Shown piece by piece: positions 15,373 to 21,942 of a stretch of 23,849 bases of DNA. The first letter of the stretch is position 1. Each line of letters opens with the position of its first letter. The notes under the pieces are model-generated. The model was not told where the DNA came from, made no database searches, and saw only the letters and a program-made list of their open reading frames with translations. This DNA comes from an uncultured Clostridia bacterium (lineage in GTDB: Bacteria; Bacillota; Clostridia; Christensenellales; Borkfalkiaceae). The stretch is taken from positions 1-23,849 of the forward strand of contig CANRFK010000008.1 of NCBI GenBank assembly GCA_947629875.1, in the 5' to 3' direction. A program made the position numbers and the translations under genes.

Positions 15373-16251
15373 TTAAGATTTTTGTACAATTATATCCGAA
15401 TTTTTTTCGGAAAATTCATGAAATGCCGCTTTCCCCTCCGAAAGCAGGGCGCGCATGGCGGCCTCGTCGCCGCTATTTAGGGCGTCGAGATAGCGTTGAA
15501 GTTCTTTGATGAGCCGCGCGATCTCCCCCGAGAGATTTTCTTTATCCATAAAGAAGAGCTCCGTCCAGACCGCCTCGTCGAGCGGGGCGACGCGCGTCAT
15601 ATCCTGAAAACTGCCCCCCGTGAAGCCGCCGCAGCCGCCCGCGAGCGGGCTCTTGATGTAGGCGTTGGAGACGATGTGCGCAAGCTGGGAGGTGAGCGCG
15701 ATGACGCGGTCATGCTCGCGCGCCGTGGAGACGACGATGCGCCCGAAGCCCATCTCTTCGCCTAACCGCTTTATGAGGGAAAACGCCGTCTCGTCCGTCC
15801 CATCACACTTCGTGAGGACGAGATTTTTGCCGTCGAACAGAGTGACGCTTGCAGAAGTGATGCCCGTCGTCTCCTTGCCCGCCATGGGGTGCGTGCCTAC
15901 ATAGCGGTAGGCGCGGGGACGCTCGTAGACGGCATCCTCCACGGGCTGTTTGACGCCGCAGATATCCGCGACGACGCAGTTTTGCGGAAATTCCCCCTCA
16001 CGCAATACGCGGATGGCGACGCGGGGCGGGAGCGCGAGAAAGACGACATCCGCCCCCTCGAAGGAATGCGCCTCGTCGTCGATATAGCCGTGCGACAGCG
16101 CATACCCGAGCGCGGCTTTTCCCCTGTTCATGCCCAAGACCTCGTGCCCCGCACGCTTCAAACTCGCGCACAAAGAGCCGCCGATGATTCCCAGCCCATA
16201 GACGATGATTTTCAATTTATTGTATTGTTTTTCTTTAATTATGTCTGACAT
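15373..16251 (-). CDS. tyrA: Prephenate dehydrogenase
   Basis: This enzyme oxidises and decarboxylates prephenate to 4-hydroxyphenylpyruvate in tyrosine synthesis. An NAD(P)-binding Rossmann start (IIVYGLGIIGGSL), THPMAGKE and the helical dimerisation domain with TSQLAHIVSNA are seen. There is no C-terminal ACT domain, so feedback control by tyrosine through ACT is not expected. About 292 residues. The start is uncertain. ATG 16251 adds 15 residues before the Rossmann strand and has no ribosome site. TTG 16215 would start exactly at the family-typical KIIVYGLG. TTG 16263 is also open. The 18-bp shared box overlaps the ATG. It follows the YgjP-like gene by 30 bp, so read-through is likely too. 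Confidence 0.92.
   Translation of the reverse strand: MSDIIKEKQYNKLKIIVYGLGIIGGSLCASLKRAGHEVLGMNRGKAALGYALSHGYIDDEAHSFEGADVVFLALPPRVAIRVLREGEFPQNCVVADICGVKQPVEDAVYERPRAYRYVGTHPMAGKETTGITSASVTLFDGKNLVLTKCDGTDETAFSLIKRLGEEMGFGRIVVSTAREHDRVIALTSQLAHIVSNAYIKSPLAGGCGGFTGGSFQDMTRVAPLDEAVWTELFFMDKENLSGEIARLIKELQRYLDALNSGDEAAMRALLSEGKAAFHEFSEKNSDIIVQKS
16219..16247 (-). promoter_or_regulatory. Candidate promoter of tyrA
   Basis: On the minus strand CAGACA (16242-16247), 17 nt, TACAAT (16219-16224). This is the same arrangement and the same -35 sequence as at the ykvI-like gene. If it is used, the ATG at 16251 is not transcribed from it and translation would have to begin at TTG 16215, or this gene is expressed mainly from upstream. 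Confidence 0.4.
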
Positions 16252-16258
16252 AGTACTT
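16241..16258. promoter_or_regulatory. 18-bp shared box with 13-bp palindrome, copy 2 (operator candidate)
   Basis: ATGTCTGACATAGTACTT, an exact copy of 9845-9862, lies at the tyrA 5' end in the same orientation relative to tyrA as copy 1 has to the ykvI-like gene. The flanking sequences differ, which points to a selected binding site rather than a recent duplication. Confidence 0.6.
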
Positions 16259-16281
16259 AACAAACATTGAAAAAATGAAAT

Positions 16282-16902
16282 TTACAGGATTTCCATGCAC
16301 CATTCATAGCCCCGCATGCGCTTTCTGCGCTGTGCATAGTCTGGCATGTAGCGGGCGACCTCTTTCCAGAATGCGGCGCTGTGATTGGGCATCCGCGTGT
16401 GGCAGAGTTCGTGCAAAGCGACGTATTCCGCGATATCGGGCGGCAGAAAGACGCAACGGAACGAATAGGCGATGCGTCCCTCGCGGCTGCATGACCCCCA
16501 CCGCGTGCGCGCCGAACTGATGCGCACGGAGCGGTAGGAAAAGCCGCATTTTTGCGCGGTGCGGGCGGTGAGCTCCTGCATGAAGGTCTCGGCGAGTTTT
16601 TGCAAAATTGCACGGAGCGCAGCTTCCCGATTTTCCGCGGGCAAACAGATCCCCCCGTCCGCAAGCCCCTTTTTGCCCTCGCGGATAACGTATTCCTTCC
16701 CGAGAAGCCAAACGCGTTCGCCGTTTTCAAGCGACAATGTCCTTCGCGTAGCAAGCCGCTTCGCGATCCACCGCCTGTGCCGTTCGACGAAGGCGCCGAC
16801 CTCCGCATCGGAAACCGTGAGCGGCGCGCGCACGACAACCTCGCCGCGGACAACGGTGAGTGTGAGCGTTCTTCTGCGGCTCCTCTCGATGACGACTTTC
16901 AT
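16282..16902 (-). CDS. YgjP-like zinc metallopeptidase (SprT/M48-related)
   Basis: This 206-residue protein has the zinc motif HELCH (164-168) with the third histidine at 174 (PNHSAAFW), and the TRWGSCSREGRIAYSFRC block that precedes it in YgjP/DUF45 (COG1451) proteins. It has no signal peptide and no membrane helix, so it is a cytosolic metallopeptidase-like protein of unproven substrate. Start 16902 gives the family-typical MKVVIERSRRRTLTLTV. The longer frame upstream of it would cross the promoter. The -10 box lies 7 nt before the ATG with no Shine-Dalgarno, so the mRNA is predicted to be leaderless. It is the first gene of the cluster with tyrA. Confidence 0.88.
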   Translation of the reverse strand: MKVVIERSRRRTLTLTVVRGEVVVRAPLTVSDAEVGAFVERHRRWIAKRLATRRTLSLENGERVWLLGKEYVIREGKKGLADGGICLPAENREAALRAILQKLAETFMQELTARTAQKCGFSYRSVRISSARTRWGSCSREGRIAYSFRCVFLPPDIAEYVALHELCHTRMPNHSAAFWKEVARYMPDYAQRRKRMRGYEWCMEIL

Positions 16903-16904
16903 TT

Positions 16905-16924
16905 TGTACATTATACCATGTACA
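16905..16924. promoter_or_regulatory. Perfect inverted repeat over the ygjP-like promoter (operator candidate)
   Basis: TGTACAT (16905-16911), 6-nt spacer, ATGTACA (16918-16924). It covers the -10 box and the initiation site, a position where a bound dimeric regulator would block transcription. The regulator is not identified. Confidence 0.55.
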
Positions 16925-16938
16925 CAAAGAAATTGCAA
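16910..16938 (-). promoter_or_regulatory. Promoter of the ygjP-like/tyrA cluster, abutting the start codon
   Basis: On the minus strand TTGCAA (16933-16938), 17 nt, TATAAT (16910-16915). Seven nt separate the -10 box from the ATG at 16902, which places the expected +1 immediately next to the start codon. Confidence 0.85.
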
Positions 16939-16976
16939 GATATTGGCGCGCGTTTCCGACGCAATGTCGCATTTTC

Positions 16977-17005
16977 TTGACAAACCGTGCGATTTATCCT
17001 ATACT
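16977..17005 (+). promoter_or_regulatory. Promoter of aroA, abutting the start codon
   Basis: TTGACA (16977-16982), 17 nt, TATACT (17000-17005). Six nt follow before the ATG at 17012, so the expected +1 is the A of the start codon. It is divergent from the ygjP-like promoter, with 38 bp between the two -35 boxes. Confidence 0.88.
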
Positions 17006-17011
17006 TGCACT

Positions 17012-18274
17012 ATGCAGCCTTACACAATGCGACAACTTCCGCCGCGCGCCGACCTTCGCGTGCAAGTCCCCGCCTCCAAGAGCATTTTGAGCCGCGCGCT
17101 CGTGCTCGCCGCCCTCTCCAAGGGAACCGTCCGCATCCGCTGCGGCGAATACGGCGACGATACGCGCGCCATGCTCTCCTGCCTTTCCTCCCTCGGCATT
17201 CCCGTGACGGAGAAAGACGGGGCGCTCGTCGTACAGGGGTGCGGCGGCGACATTCCCAACAAAAAAGCGACCCTGAACGTGGGCAATGCGGGAACTGCCG
17301 CGCGGTTTCTTTCGGTGGCGCTCGCCTTCTGCGGCGGCGAATACGTGTTCACCGCCTCCGAACAGATGACGCGCCGCCCCATGGGCATTCTCCCCATTCT
17401 GGAGAACGCGGGCGTTTCGGTGGAGCGCGGCGATGCCACATTCCCCTTCACCCTCCGCTCCGAGGGCATAAAAACCCAGAAACTGACCGTCGATACGGCG
17501 GAGAGCACGCAGTACGCGAGCGGAATTTTGCTCGCGGCGGGTATGTGCGGGCAACCGTTCACCCTCAAACTGACGGGCCCGAGGACGCGCGGGAGCTATC
17601 TCGCCATTACATTGAATATGCTCACCGCGTTCCACATCCCCTACACGCGGAACGGCAACGAGATCGTGGTTTCGCCGCAGGGCGAGCCGCCCGAGGAATA
17701 TGTTGTGGAGCCCGACGTCTCGGGCGCGTGCTATTTCTACGCCGTCGCCCTTCTCTGCGGGGCGCGCGTCATGGTGGATGGCGTGCACGCCGATAGCATG
17801 CAGGGCGACATCAAATTTTTGAAACTGCTCGAACAAAAGGGCGTGCGCATCAGGGATACGGCGGAGGGAATGGTCGCCGACGGGCGGGATATTCCCGTCT
17901 TTAACGGGTTTGATGAGGATCTTTCCGACTTCTCCGACCAAACGATGACGGTTGCCGCGCTCGCCGCGTATGCCTCGATGCCCTCCATTTTGCGCAATAT
18001 TTCGCACATCCGCGCGCAGGAATGCGACCGCATCGCCGCCATTGTGGAAAATCTCAACGCCCTCGGCACCCGATCGTTCACCGACGGGAACGACATCTTC
18101 ATCGAGCCCGACAGGGTGTACGGCGGGACGGTAAAGACCTTCGGCGATCACCGCGTCGCCATGGCATTCGCCCTGATGGGGCTGAAAACAAAGGGCATCA
18201 CGATCGACGATGCCGACTGCTGTAAAAAGACCTTCCCCTCCTTCTTCCGCATTTTGGACGAGATCACAAAGTAA
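17012..18274 (+). CDS. aroA: 3-phosphoshikimate 1-carboxyvinyltransferase (EPSP synthase)
   Basis: This cytosolic shikimate-pathway enzyme joins phosphoenolpyruvate to shikimate 3-phosphate. The 420 residues show the substrate-binding start VPASKSILSRALVLAAL, LNVGNAGTAARFL, the TAESTQYASGILLAA stretch, EPDVSGACYFYA, IRAQECDRI and the terminal GDHRVAMAFAL. Length and motifs are complete. The ATG at 17012 lies 6 nt after the -10 box with no Shine-Dalgarno. The next in-frame ATG (17027) also lacks one, so a leaderless mRNA is the simplest reading. It is divergent from the ygjP-like/tyrA cluster, so two aromatic amino-acid genes share one control region. It is convergent with the DtxR gene. Confidence 0.96.
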   Translation: MQPYTMRQLPPRADLRVQVPASKSILSRALVLAALSKGTVRIRCGEYGDDTRAMLSCLSSLGIPVTEKDGALVVQGCGGDIPNKKATLNVGNAGTAARFLSVALAFCGGEYVFTASEQMTRRPMGILPILENAGVSVERGDATFPFTLRSEGIKTQKLTVDTAESTQYASGILLAAGMCGQPFTLKLTGPRTRGSYLAITLNMLTAFHIPYTRNGNEIVVSPQGEPPEEYVVEPDVSGACYFYAVALLCGARVMVDGVHADSMQGDIKFLKLLEQKGVRIRDTAEGMVADGRDIPVFNGFDEDLSDFSDQTMTVAALAAYASMPSILRNISHIRAQECDRIAAIVENLNALGTRSFTDGNDIFIEPDRVYGGTVKTFGDHRVAMAFALMGLKTKGITIDDADCCKKTFPSFFRILDEITK

Positions 18275-18279
18275 AAGAT

Positions 18280-18303
18280 TTGCCCGGGCGTATCGCCGGG
18301 CAA
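18280..18303. terminator. Hairpin between convergent aroA and the dtxR-like gene
   Basis: An 8-bp stem (18280-18287 with 18296-18303) and 8-nt loop. On the plus strand ATTTTT follows a few nt later, and on the minus strand TCTTTT. It is probably a bidirectional terminator of moderate strength. Confidence 0.55.
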
Positions 18304-18307
18304 TCGC

Positions 18308-18670
18308 TTATTTTTCGAGATTTTTTTTGAGAATGGCGAAGAGGTCGTCGGAGATGACGTGCTCCATGCGGCAGGCGTTCTCCTCGGCGAGCGGCCGCGG
18401 CGCGCCCATCCGTACAAAGATCTCGGTGAACACGCGGTGCTTTTCGTAGACGTCCTCCGCCTTCTTCTGCCCGCGCTCCGTGAGCGCGATCTCGCCGCCG
18501 TTTTCCATCACGATATAGCCCTGCTTCAAGAGCAGATTGACGGCGCGGGAGACGCTGGATTTGGCATAGCCGAGTTCCTCGACGATATCCACCGAGCGCA
18601 CCGACTGCATCCGCGTGCGCAAAAGCAGGATGGTTTCGAGGTACATTTCTTCCGATTCGTGCGTTCTCAT
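18308..18670 (-). CDS. DtxR-family metal-dependent repressor, short form
   Basis: The 120-residue protein has an N-terminal winged helix (VDIVEELGYAKSSVSRAVNLLLKQGYI) and the DtxR dimerisation and metal-binding domain, but no SH3 domain, like MntR. The metal ligands resemble iron-sensing DtxR: Met9 in EEMYLETI and Cys100, Glu103, His104 in ENACRMEHVISDD, plus His78. They correspond to Met10, Cys102, Glu105, His106 and His79 of DtxR. Manganese-sensing MntR has Asp at the first position. Iron(II) response is therefore inferred. AAGGGG lies before the ATG, and the promoter carries a palindrome. No iron or manganese transporter is beside it. Confidence 0.92.
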   Translation of the reverse strand: MRTHESEEMYLETILLLRTRMQSVRSVDIVEELGYAKSSVSRAVNLLLKQGYIVMENGGEIALTERGQKKAEDVYEKHRVFTEIFVRMGAPRPLAEENACRMEHVISDDLFAILKKNLEK

Positions 18671-18688
18671 ATTTTTCCCCTTGCCTTC

Positions 18689-18717
18689 ATTATACTACAA
18701 AGTTTTACTTCTGTAAA
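18689..18717 (-). promoter_or_regulatory. Promoter of the dtxR-like gene with a palindrome at the -35 box
   Basis: On the minus strand TTTACA (18712-18717), 17 nt, TATAAT (18689-18694). The -35 box is part of the inverted repeat TTTAC-TTCT-GTAAA (18704-18717), a possible autoregulatory site. It does not resemble the classical DtxR or MntR operators. Confidence 0.75.
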
Positions 18718-18736
18718 GAGAAAATCAAAAATTTGT

Positions 18737-21064
18737 TCACTCTGCGTACAGCTGAATTGCCCCGCAGATGCGCGCGCTCGCCCTTCCCCTTGTGCCCTCG
18801 AAGCGCACGGTGATAACGCGTTTTTGTTTTCCGTCCGCCATCTTTTCGTGCGCCGCCTGCGCCAAAATATCGGGGGGAACGGCGACCGTGCGGGTGTATT
18901 CCTCCTCTCCCATCGTGTACATGAGGTACTCGTCGAACACCTTTTCACTGCCGACAAAGATGCGGAGCGACTTTCCGTTGTCGGCGCGAAGGAGCGGGAT
19001 CCAAAGCGTGCAGGCACGCGCCTTTCCTACCTCAAAATCGTAGCAGAAATACCCGCCCGCCCTTGCATAGCGGTAGGCACGGCCTGCGGCGACGCCGACG
19101 GAATTTTTCTCCCCGAGGGCGTGCAATTCGTCCGTTTCATACTGCCCGTAGCCCGCAAGCACGCTGTCAATGGGCTCGCGCGTGCGTTCTTCCTCGCGAC
19201 GCACCCCCTCCGAAAGGCGGAAATAGATGGCGTACCGCTCGCGGTATCTGCGGTAGTGCGGCAAAAAGGTATAACTTACGTCGCCCCCCGTGAGGCGGAA
19301 GCTCTCCCCCTCGCGCACGAGATATTTTTCGGGAAATTCGAGCACGTCGGCAAGATTTTCAAAATAGATGCGCTCGCTCTTTATCTTGCGCCGTGCGGGA
19401 ATGGTGACGTCCACGCCCGTCTCGGTCTCCTCCATGTCCTCGGTGCCGAGGTCGGCGGAGAGCACAGCGCCGCCGTAGCGGAAGGCGAGCGCGTCGCCAT
19501 CGGGCAGACCCATGAGGGTCACGGTGACGGGAACGCGGAAGGTGAGTTCGTCGCCCTCGGAAAGCTTTACGGCGATGTGCCCCTCTTCCTCCTTGAACTG
19601 CGGGCGTCTGCCGTTCACGGCGAGGCGCATGGAATCCGAAGCCCAATCGGGAATGCGAAGACGGAACACGGTGGGCGCATCGGCGCGGGTAAGGCGCAAC
19701 GTGCCGCGGTCGTTCATGGGAAAATCGCATTCGAGCGTAAACGCCACGCCCTCATCCACCCGTGCGGCGAGATATTGCTCGATAAAAATTTCTCCGCCGC
19801 GGCGGTAAAAGGCGCCGTCGCCGAGTTTAGTGAAGTTCTCCATGCCGCTCCCCGTACAGCACCAGAATTTATCGTACGGGCGGGAAAATACCTTGAAAAA
19901 GCCGCCCGCCATGGGCTGGAAGTACGTCGTCATGCCCGTTTCGGGGTTCTGCGAGGGCAAAATGGAGTTGGTAAAGGTATTGTCGTAGTAGTCGGCGTAC
20001 TTCTTCTCCCCCGTCAGGCAGAAGAGATTCTGCGCGAGTTTCAACATATTGTAGGAGATGCACGTCTCGCAGTTGCAGTTGGTGCGCTCGGCGTCGAGCA
20101 CATAGTCCGCGCCGAAGCGTTCCCACTCCGAACTGCCACCCGTCACGTAGGTGTGGCGACCTGCGACCATGTCGAAAAAGGCGCGCGCCACGTTGAGATA
20201 GCGCTCCGCATCGATTTCTTTGCCGTCGAGCGTCCTCCCGTGCAACGTGAGATAGCGGTTGAGCGCGCCGAGGATCTTGGGGACTGTCGTATTGGCGTGC
20301 TTGTCCTTCAAGACGTCCGCGCCCCCACGCAAGATTTCGTCGAAGAGCGGCTCCTCGTCGAACACGTGCGCGGCGCGGGCATGCGCGGGGTTGCCCGTGA
20401 AGGAATAGAGAGTGTAGAGGGCGTCGTTCATGCCGCCGTACTCCACGGAGAGCACCCGTTTTCGCGTGCGCGCATCCCACGAGAGGGCGCGCCCTGCCGC
20501 CCAATCGCCGAGTTTTTCGGCAACGGCCAGCGCGAGCGGGAGCCCCGCAAGGCGGTAGGCGTCGAGAAGCCCCGCCAACAGCTTGTGCATCGTGTACCAC
20601 GGCACCCACGCTTCGCGTTTGATATTTGTTTTGCCGCGCTCCACGTTGTCAAACTGCGCCTCCGCGCCGCCTTCAACAGGGGGCGCCGCCCACAGAAAGC
20701 TGCGCTTGCCCAAAGTGTGCTCCTGACAAAGCGCGAGTTGTTGCACAATATATTCGAGTTTTTTGAGAAGTTCGGCGCGCGCCGTCTCCTCCACGCCCGC
20801 GTTGGCCGCGGCCTGCGCAAGGGCAGAGAGATAGTGCCCCATGGTGTGGCCTGCGATGAGCTTCTCCTCCCAGCCGCCGTAGCGGACAAAGGACGTGCGG
20901 ATGCCCGCATTTTCGTAGAAACCCGCGAGAAGCCGCCCCGCCTCCAACAAGCGGAGATAGGAAACTTCAAGTTCAAGCGCATGGGCGTACAGTTCGCCCG
21001 TCAGCGTTACGCCGCGGATGGGCGTAATTTGTTCGTTTTTCCTATCAAAATTCCCTTCTTTCAT
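18737..21064 (-). CDS. Glycoside hydrolase family 127-like (DUF1680) protein, probable beta-L-arabinofuranosidase
   Basis: This large cytosolic protein (775 residues from the chosen start) has the DUF1680/GH127 layout: an (alpha/alpha)6 barrel followed by beta-sandwich domains. Key blocks are GGMNDALYTLYSFTGNP, GGSSEWERF, CNCETCISYNMLKLA (Glu333, Cys335) and KFWCCTGSGMENFTKL (Cys402, Cys403). These match the zinc-bound catalytic cysteine site of Bifidobacterium HypBA1. Activity on beta-L-arabinofuranosides is the best guess, but related families cleave other sugars. There is no signal peptide, so the substrate must be imported. ATG 21064 is preferred because GGGGAAGAGAG lies directly upstream and the longer frame enters the phosphatase gene. 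No sugar transporter or regulator adjoins it. Confidence 0.9.
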   Translation of the reverse strand: MKEGNFDRKNEQITPIRGVTLTGELYAHALELEVSYLRLLEAGRLLAGFYENAGIRTSFVRYGGWEEKLIAGHTMGHYLSALAQAAANAGVEETARAELLKKLEYIVQQLALCQEHTLGKRSFLWAAPPVEGGAEAQFDNVERGKTNIKREAWVPWYTMHKLLAGLLDAYRLAGLPLALAVAEKLGDWAAGRALSWDARTRKRVLSVEYGGMNDALYTLYSFTGNPAHARAAHVFDEEPLFDEILRGGADVLKDKHANTTVPKILGALNRYLTLHGRTLDGKEIDAERYLNVARAFFDMVAGRHTYVTGGSSEWERFGADYVLDAERTNCNCETCISYNMLKLAQNLFCLTGEKKYADYYDNTFTNSILPSQNPETGMTTYFQPMAGGFFKVFSRPYDKFWCCTGSGMENFTKLGDGAFYRRGGEIFIEQYLAARVDEGVAFTLECDFPMNDRGTLRLTRADAPTVFRLRIPDWASDSMRLAVNGRRPQFKEEEGHIAVKLSEGDELTFRVPVTVTLMGLPDGDALAFRYGGAVLSADLGTEDMEETETGVDVTIPARRKIKSERIYFENLADVLEFPEKYLVREGESFRLTGGDVSYTFLPHYRRYRERYAIYFRLSEGVRREEERTREPIDSVLAGYGQYETDELHALGEKNSVGVAAGRAYRYARAGGYFCYDFEVGKARACTLWIPLLRADNGKSLRIFVGSEKVFDEYLMYTMGEEEYTRTVAVPPDILAQAAHEKMADGKQKRVITVRFEGTRGRASARICGAIQLYAE

Positions 21065-21101
21065 CTCTCTTCCCCCCATTTTGCCCCCAAAGCATAGAGC
21101 G

Positions 21102-21563
21102 CTATTCTTCTGCGGCGGCGAGGCGCTCCAAAAGCGCGTTGCAGCCCTCCACGATGTCGTCGAACGTCTCATCGAAATTGCCCGTATACCACGGATCGGC
21201 GATGGCGCGGGGACGAGGGGAAAAATCCAACAGTTTGCTGACTTTTCCCGCGTTCCTCTCCCCCACGATCCTGCGCATATCCCGCACGTTCTGATCGTCC
21301 ATGCCGATGAGGTAATCGTATTTCTCGCCGTCCGAAGCCGTCATGAGGCGGGCGCGGTGCGGAATGAGCGGGATCCCCTCGCGCGCGAGTTTTTCCCGCG
21401 TGCCGCGGTGCGGCGGTTCGCCGAGCGCATCGGTATGCGCCGCGGCGGAAGCGACAAAGAAGCGCTCCTTCAGGCCGCGTGCCGCGATGAGAGCCGTAAA
21501 GATGCTCTCCGCCATGGGCGAACGGCAAATATTGCCGTGGCATACGAATAAAATCCCGATCAT
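21102..21563 (-). CDS. Low-molecular-weight protein-tyrosine phosphatase
   Basis: This 153-residue cytosolic enzyme begins MIGILFVCHGNICRSPMAE, which holds the phosphate-binding loop CHGNICRS (CX5RS) with the nucleophile cysteine at residue 8. It ends with the general acid in ADPWY, as in YfkJ/YwlE-type phosphatases. It should dephosphorylate phosphotyrosine or phosphoarginine proteins; which one is not evident. Arsenate reductase of the same fold needs extra cysteines that are not in the usual place. The start at 21563 has AAGGAG 9 nt upstream. The gene precedes the GH127-like gene by 37 bp, so the two may be cotranscribed. Confidence 0.93.
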   Translation of the reverse strand: MIGILFVCHGNICRSPMAESIFTALIAARGLKERFFVASAAAHTDALGEPPHRGTREKLAREGIPLIPHRARLMTASDGEKYDYLIGMDDQNVRDMRRIVGERNAGKVSKLLDFSPRPRAIADPWYTGNFDETFDDIVEGCNALLERLAAAEE

Positions 21564-21628
21564 CGGCGCAACTCCTTTCTGCCGCAAAATTAGATGTTGG
21601 GGGGCGCAACTTTTCATGCCAAAAAAGG

Positions 21629-21657
21629 TTGCGTTCTCCCGCCTACTATGTTATAAT
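21629..21657 (+). promoter_or_regulatory. Promoter of the XRE gene, abutting the start codon
   Basis: TTGCGT (21629-21634), 17 nt, TATAAT (21652-21657). Six nt (GGAGCT) separate the -10 box from the ATG at 21664, so the expected +1 is the A of the start codon. The GGAG is only 2 nt from the ATG, too close to be a normal ribosome site. Confidence 0.82.
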
Positions 21658-21663
21658 GGAGCT

Positions 21664-21867
21664 ATGAAGATATTTGCCGAAAGACTGATGGATCTGAGAA
21701 AAGAGCGCGGGCTCTCCCAAGCGACCGTCGCGCGCGACCTGAATGTGAGTTTGGGCATTGTATGCTATTGGGAAACCAACAAGAGCGACCCCACCGCTTC
21801 CAACATTGCAAAACTTGCGCGTTACTTCAACGTGACTTCCGATTATCTGCTCGGTTTGTCCGATTGA
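21664..21867 (+). CDS. Small XRE-family DNA-binding protein
   Basis: This 67-residue protein is essentially a single Cro/C1-type five-helix domain: MKIFAERLMDLRKERGLSQ, then the recognition region LNVSLGIVCYWETNKSDPT, then NIAKLARYFNVTSDYLLGLSD. It should bind DNA as a dimer. It has no sensor domain and no toxin/antitoxin partner next to it. A longer in-frame opening upstream (from about 21343) runs antisense through the phosphatase gene and across the promoter, so it is not used. The mRNA is predicted to be leaderless. Its targets are unknown. Confidence 0.88.
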   Translation: MKIFAERLMDLRKERGLSQATVARDLNVSLGIVCYWETNKSDPTASNIAKLARYFNVTSDYLLGLSD

Positions 21868-21917
21868 TCCCTCGGCTCTACAACTTCATAGATACACGAA
21901 CTGTTTGGATATTTCAG

Positions 21918-21936
21918 CCGCATACATGCGGTTTTT
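21918..21936 (+). terminator. Terminator after the XRE gene
   Basis: A short hairpin CCGCA-TACA-TGCGG (21918-21931) followed directly by TTTTT (21932-21936), 50 bp after the XRE stop and just before the convergent M50-like gene end. Confidence 0.65.
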
Positions 21937-21942
21937 GTACGA

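Noticed and set aside
18704..18717. Classical DtxR or MntR operator at the dtxR-like promoter
   Set aside because: A palindrome is present but does not match the known consensus of either regulator, so only a generic autoregulation candidate is reported.
18359..21097. 912-codon open frame on the plus strand opposite the GH127-like gene
   Set aside because: It is the antisense of two well-recognised genes, has no family likeness and has an Arg/His/Gly-rich composition. Long antisense frames are common here because of GC-rich third positions.
21343..21663. N-terminal extension of the XRE protein
   Set aside because: It would be translated across the promoter and antisense to the phosphatase gene, and the HTH family starts at the ATG at 21664.
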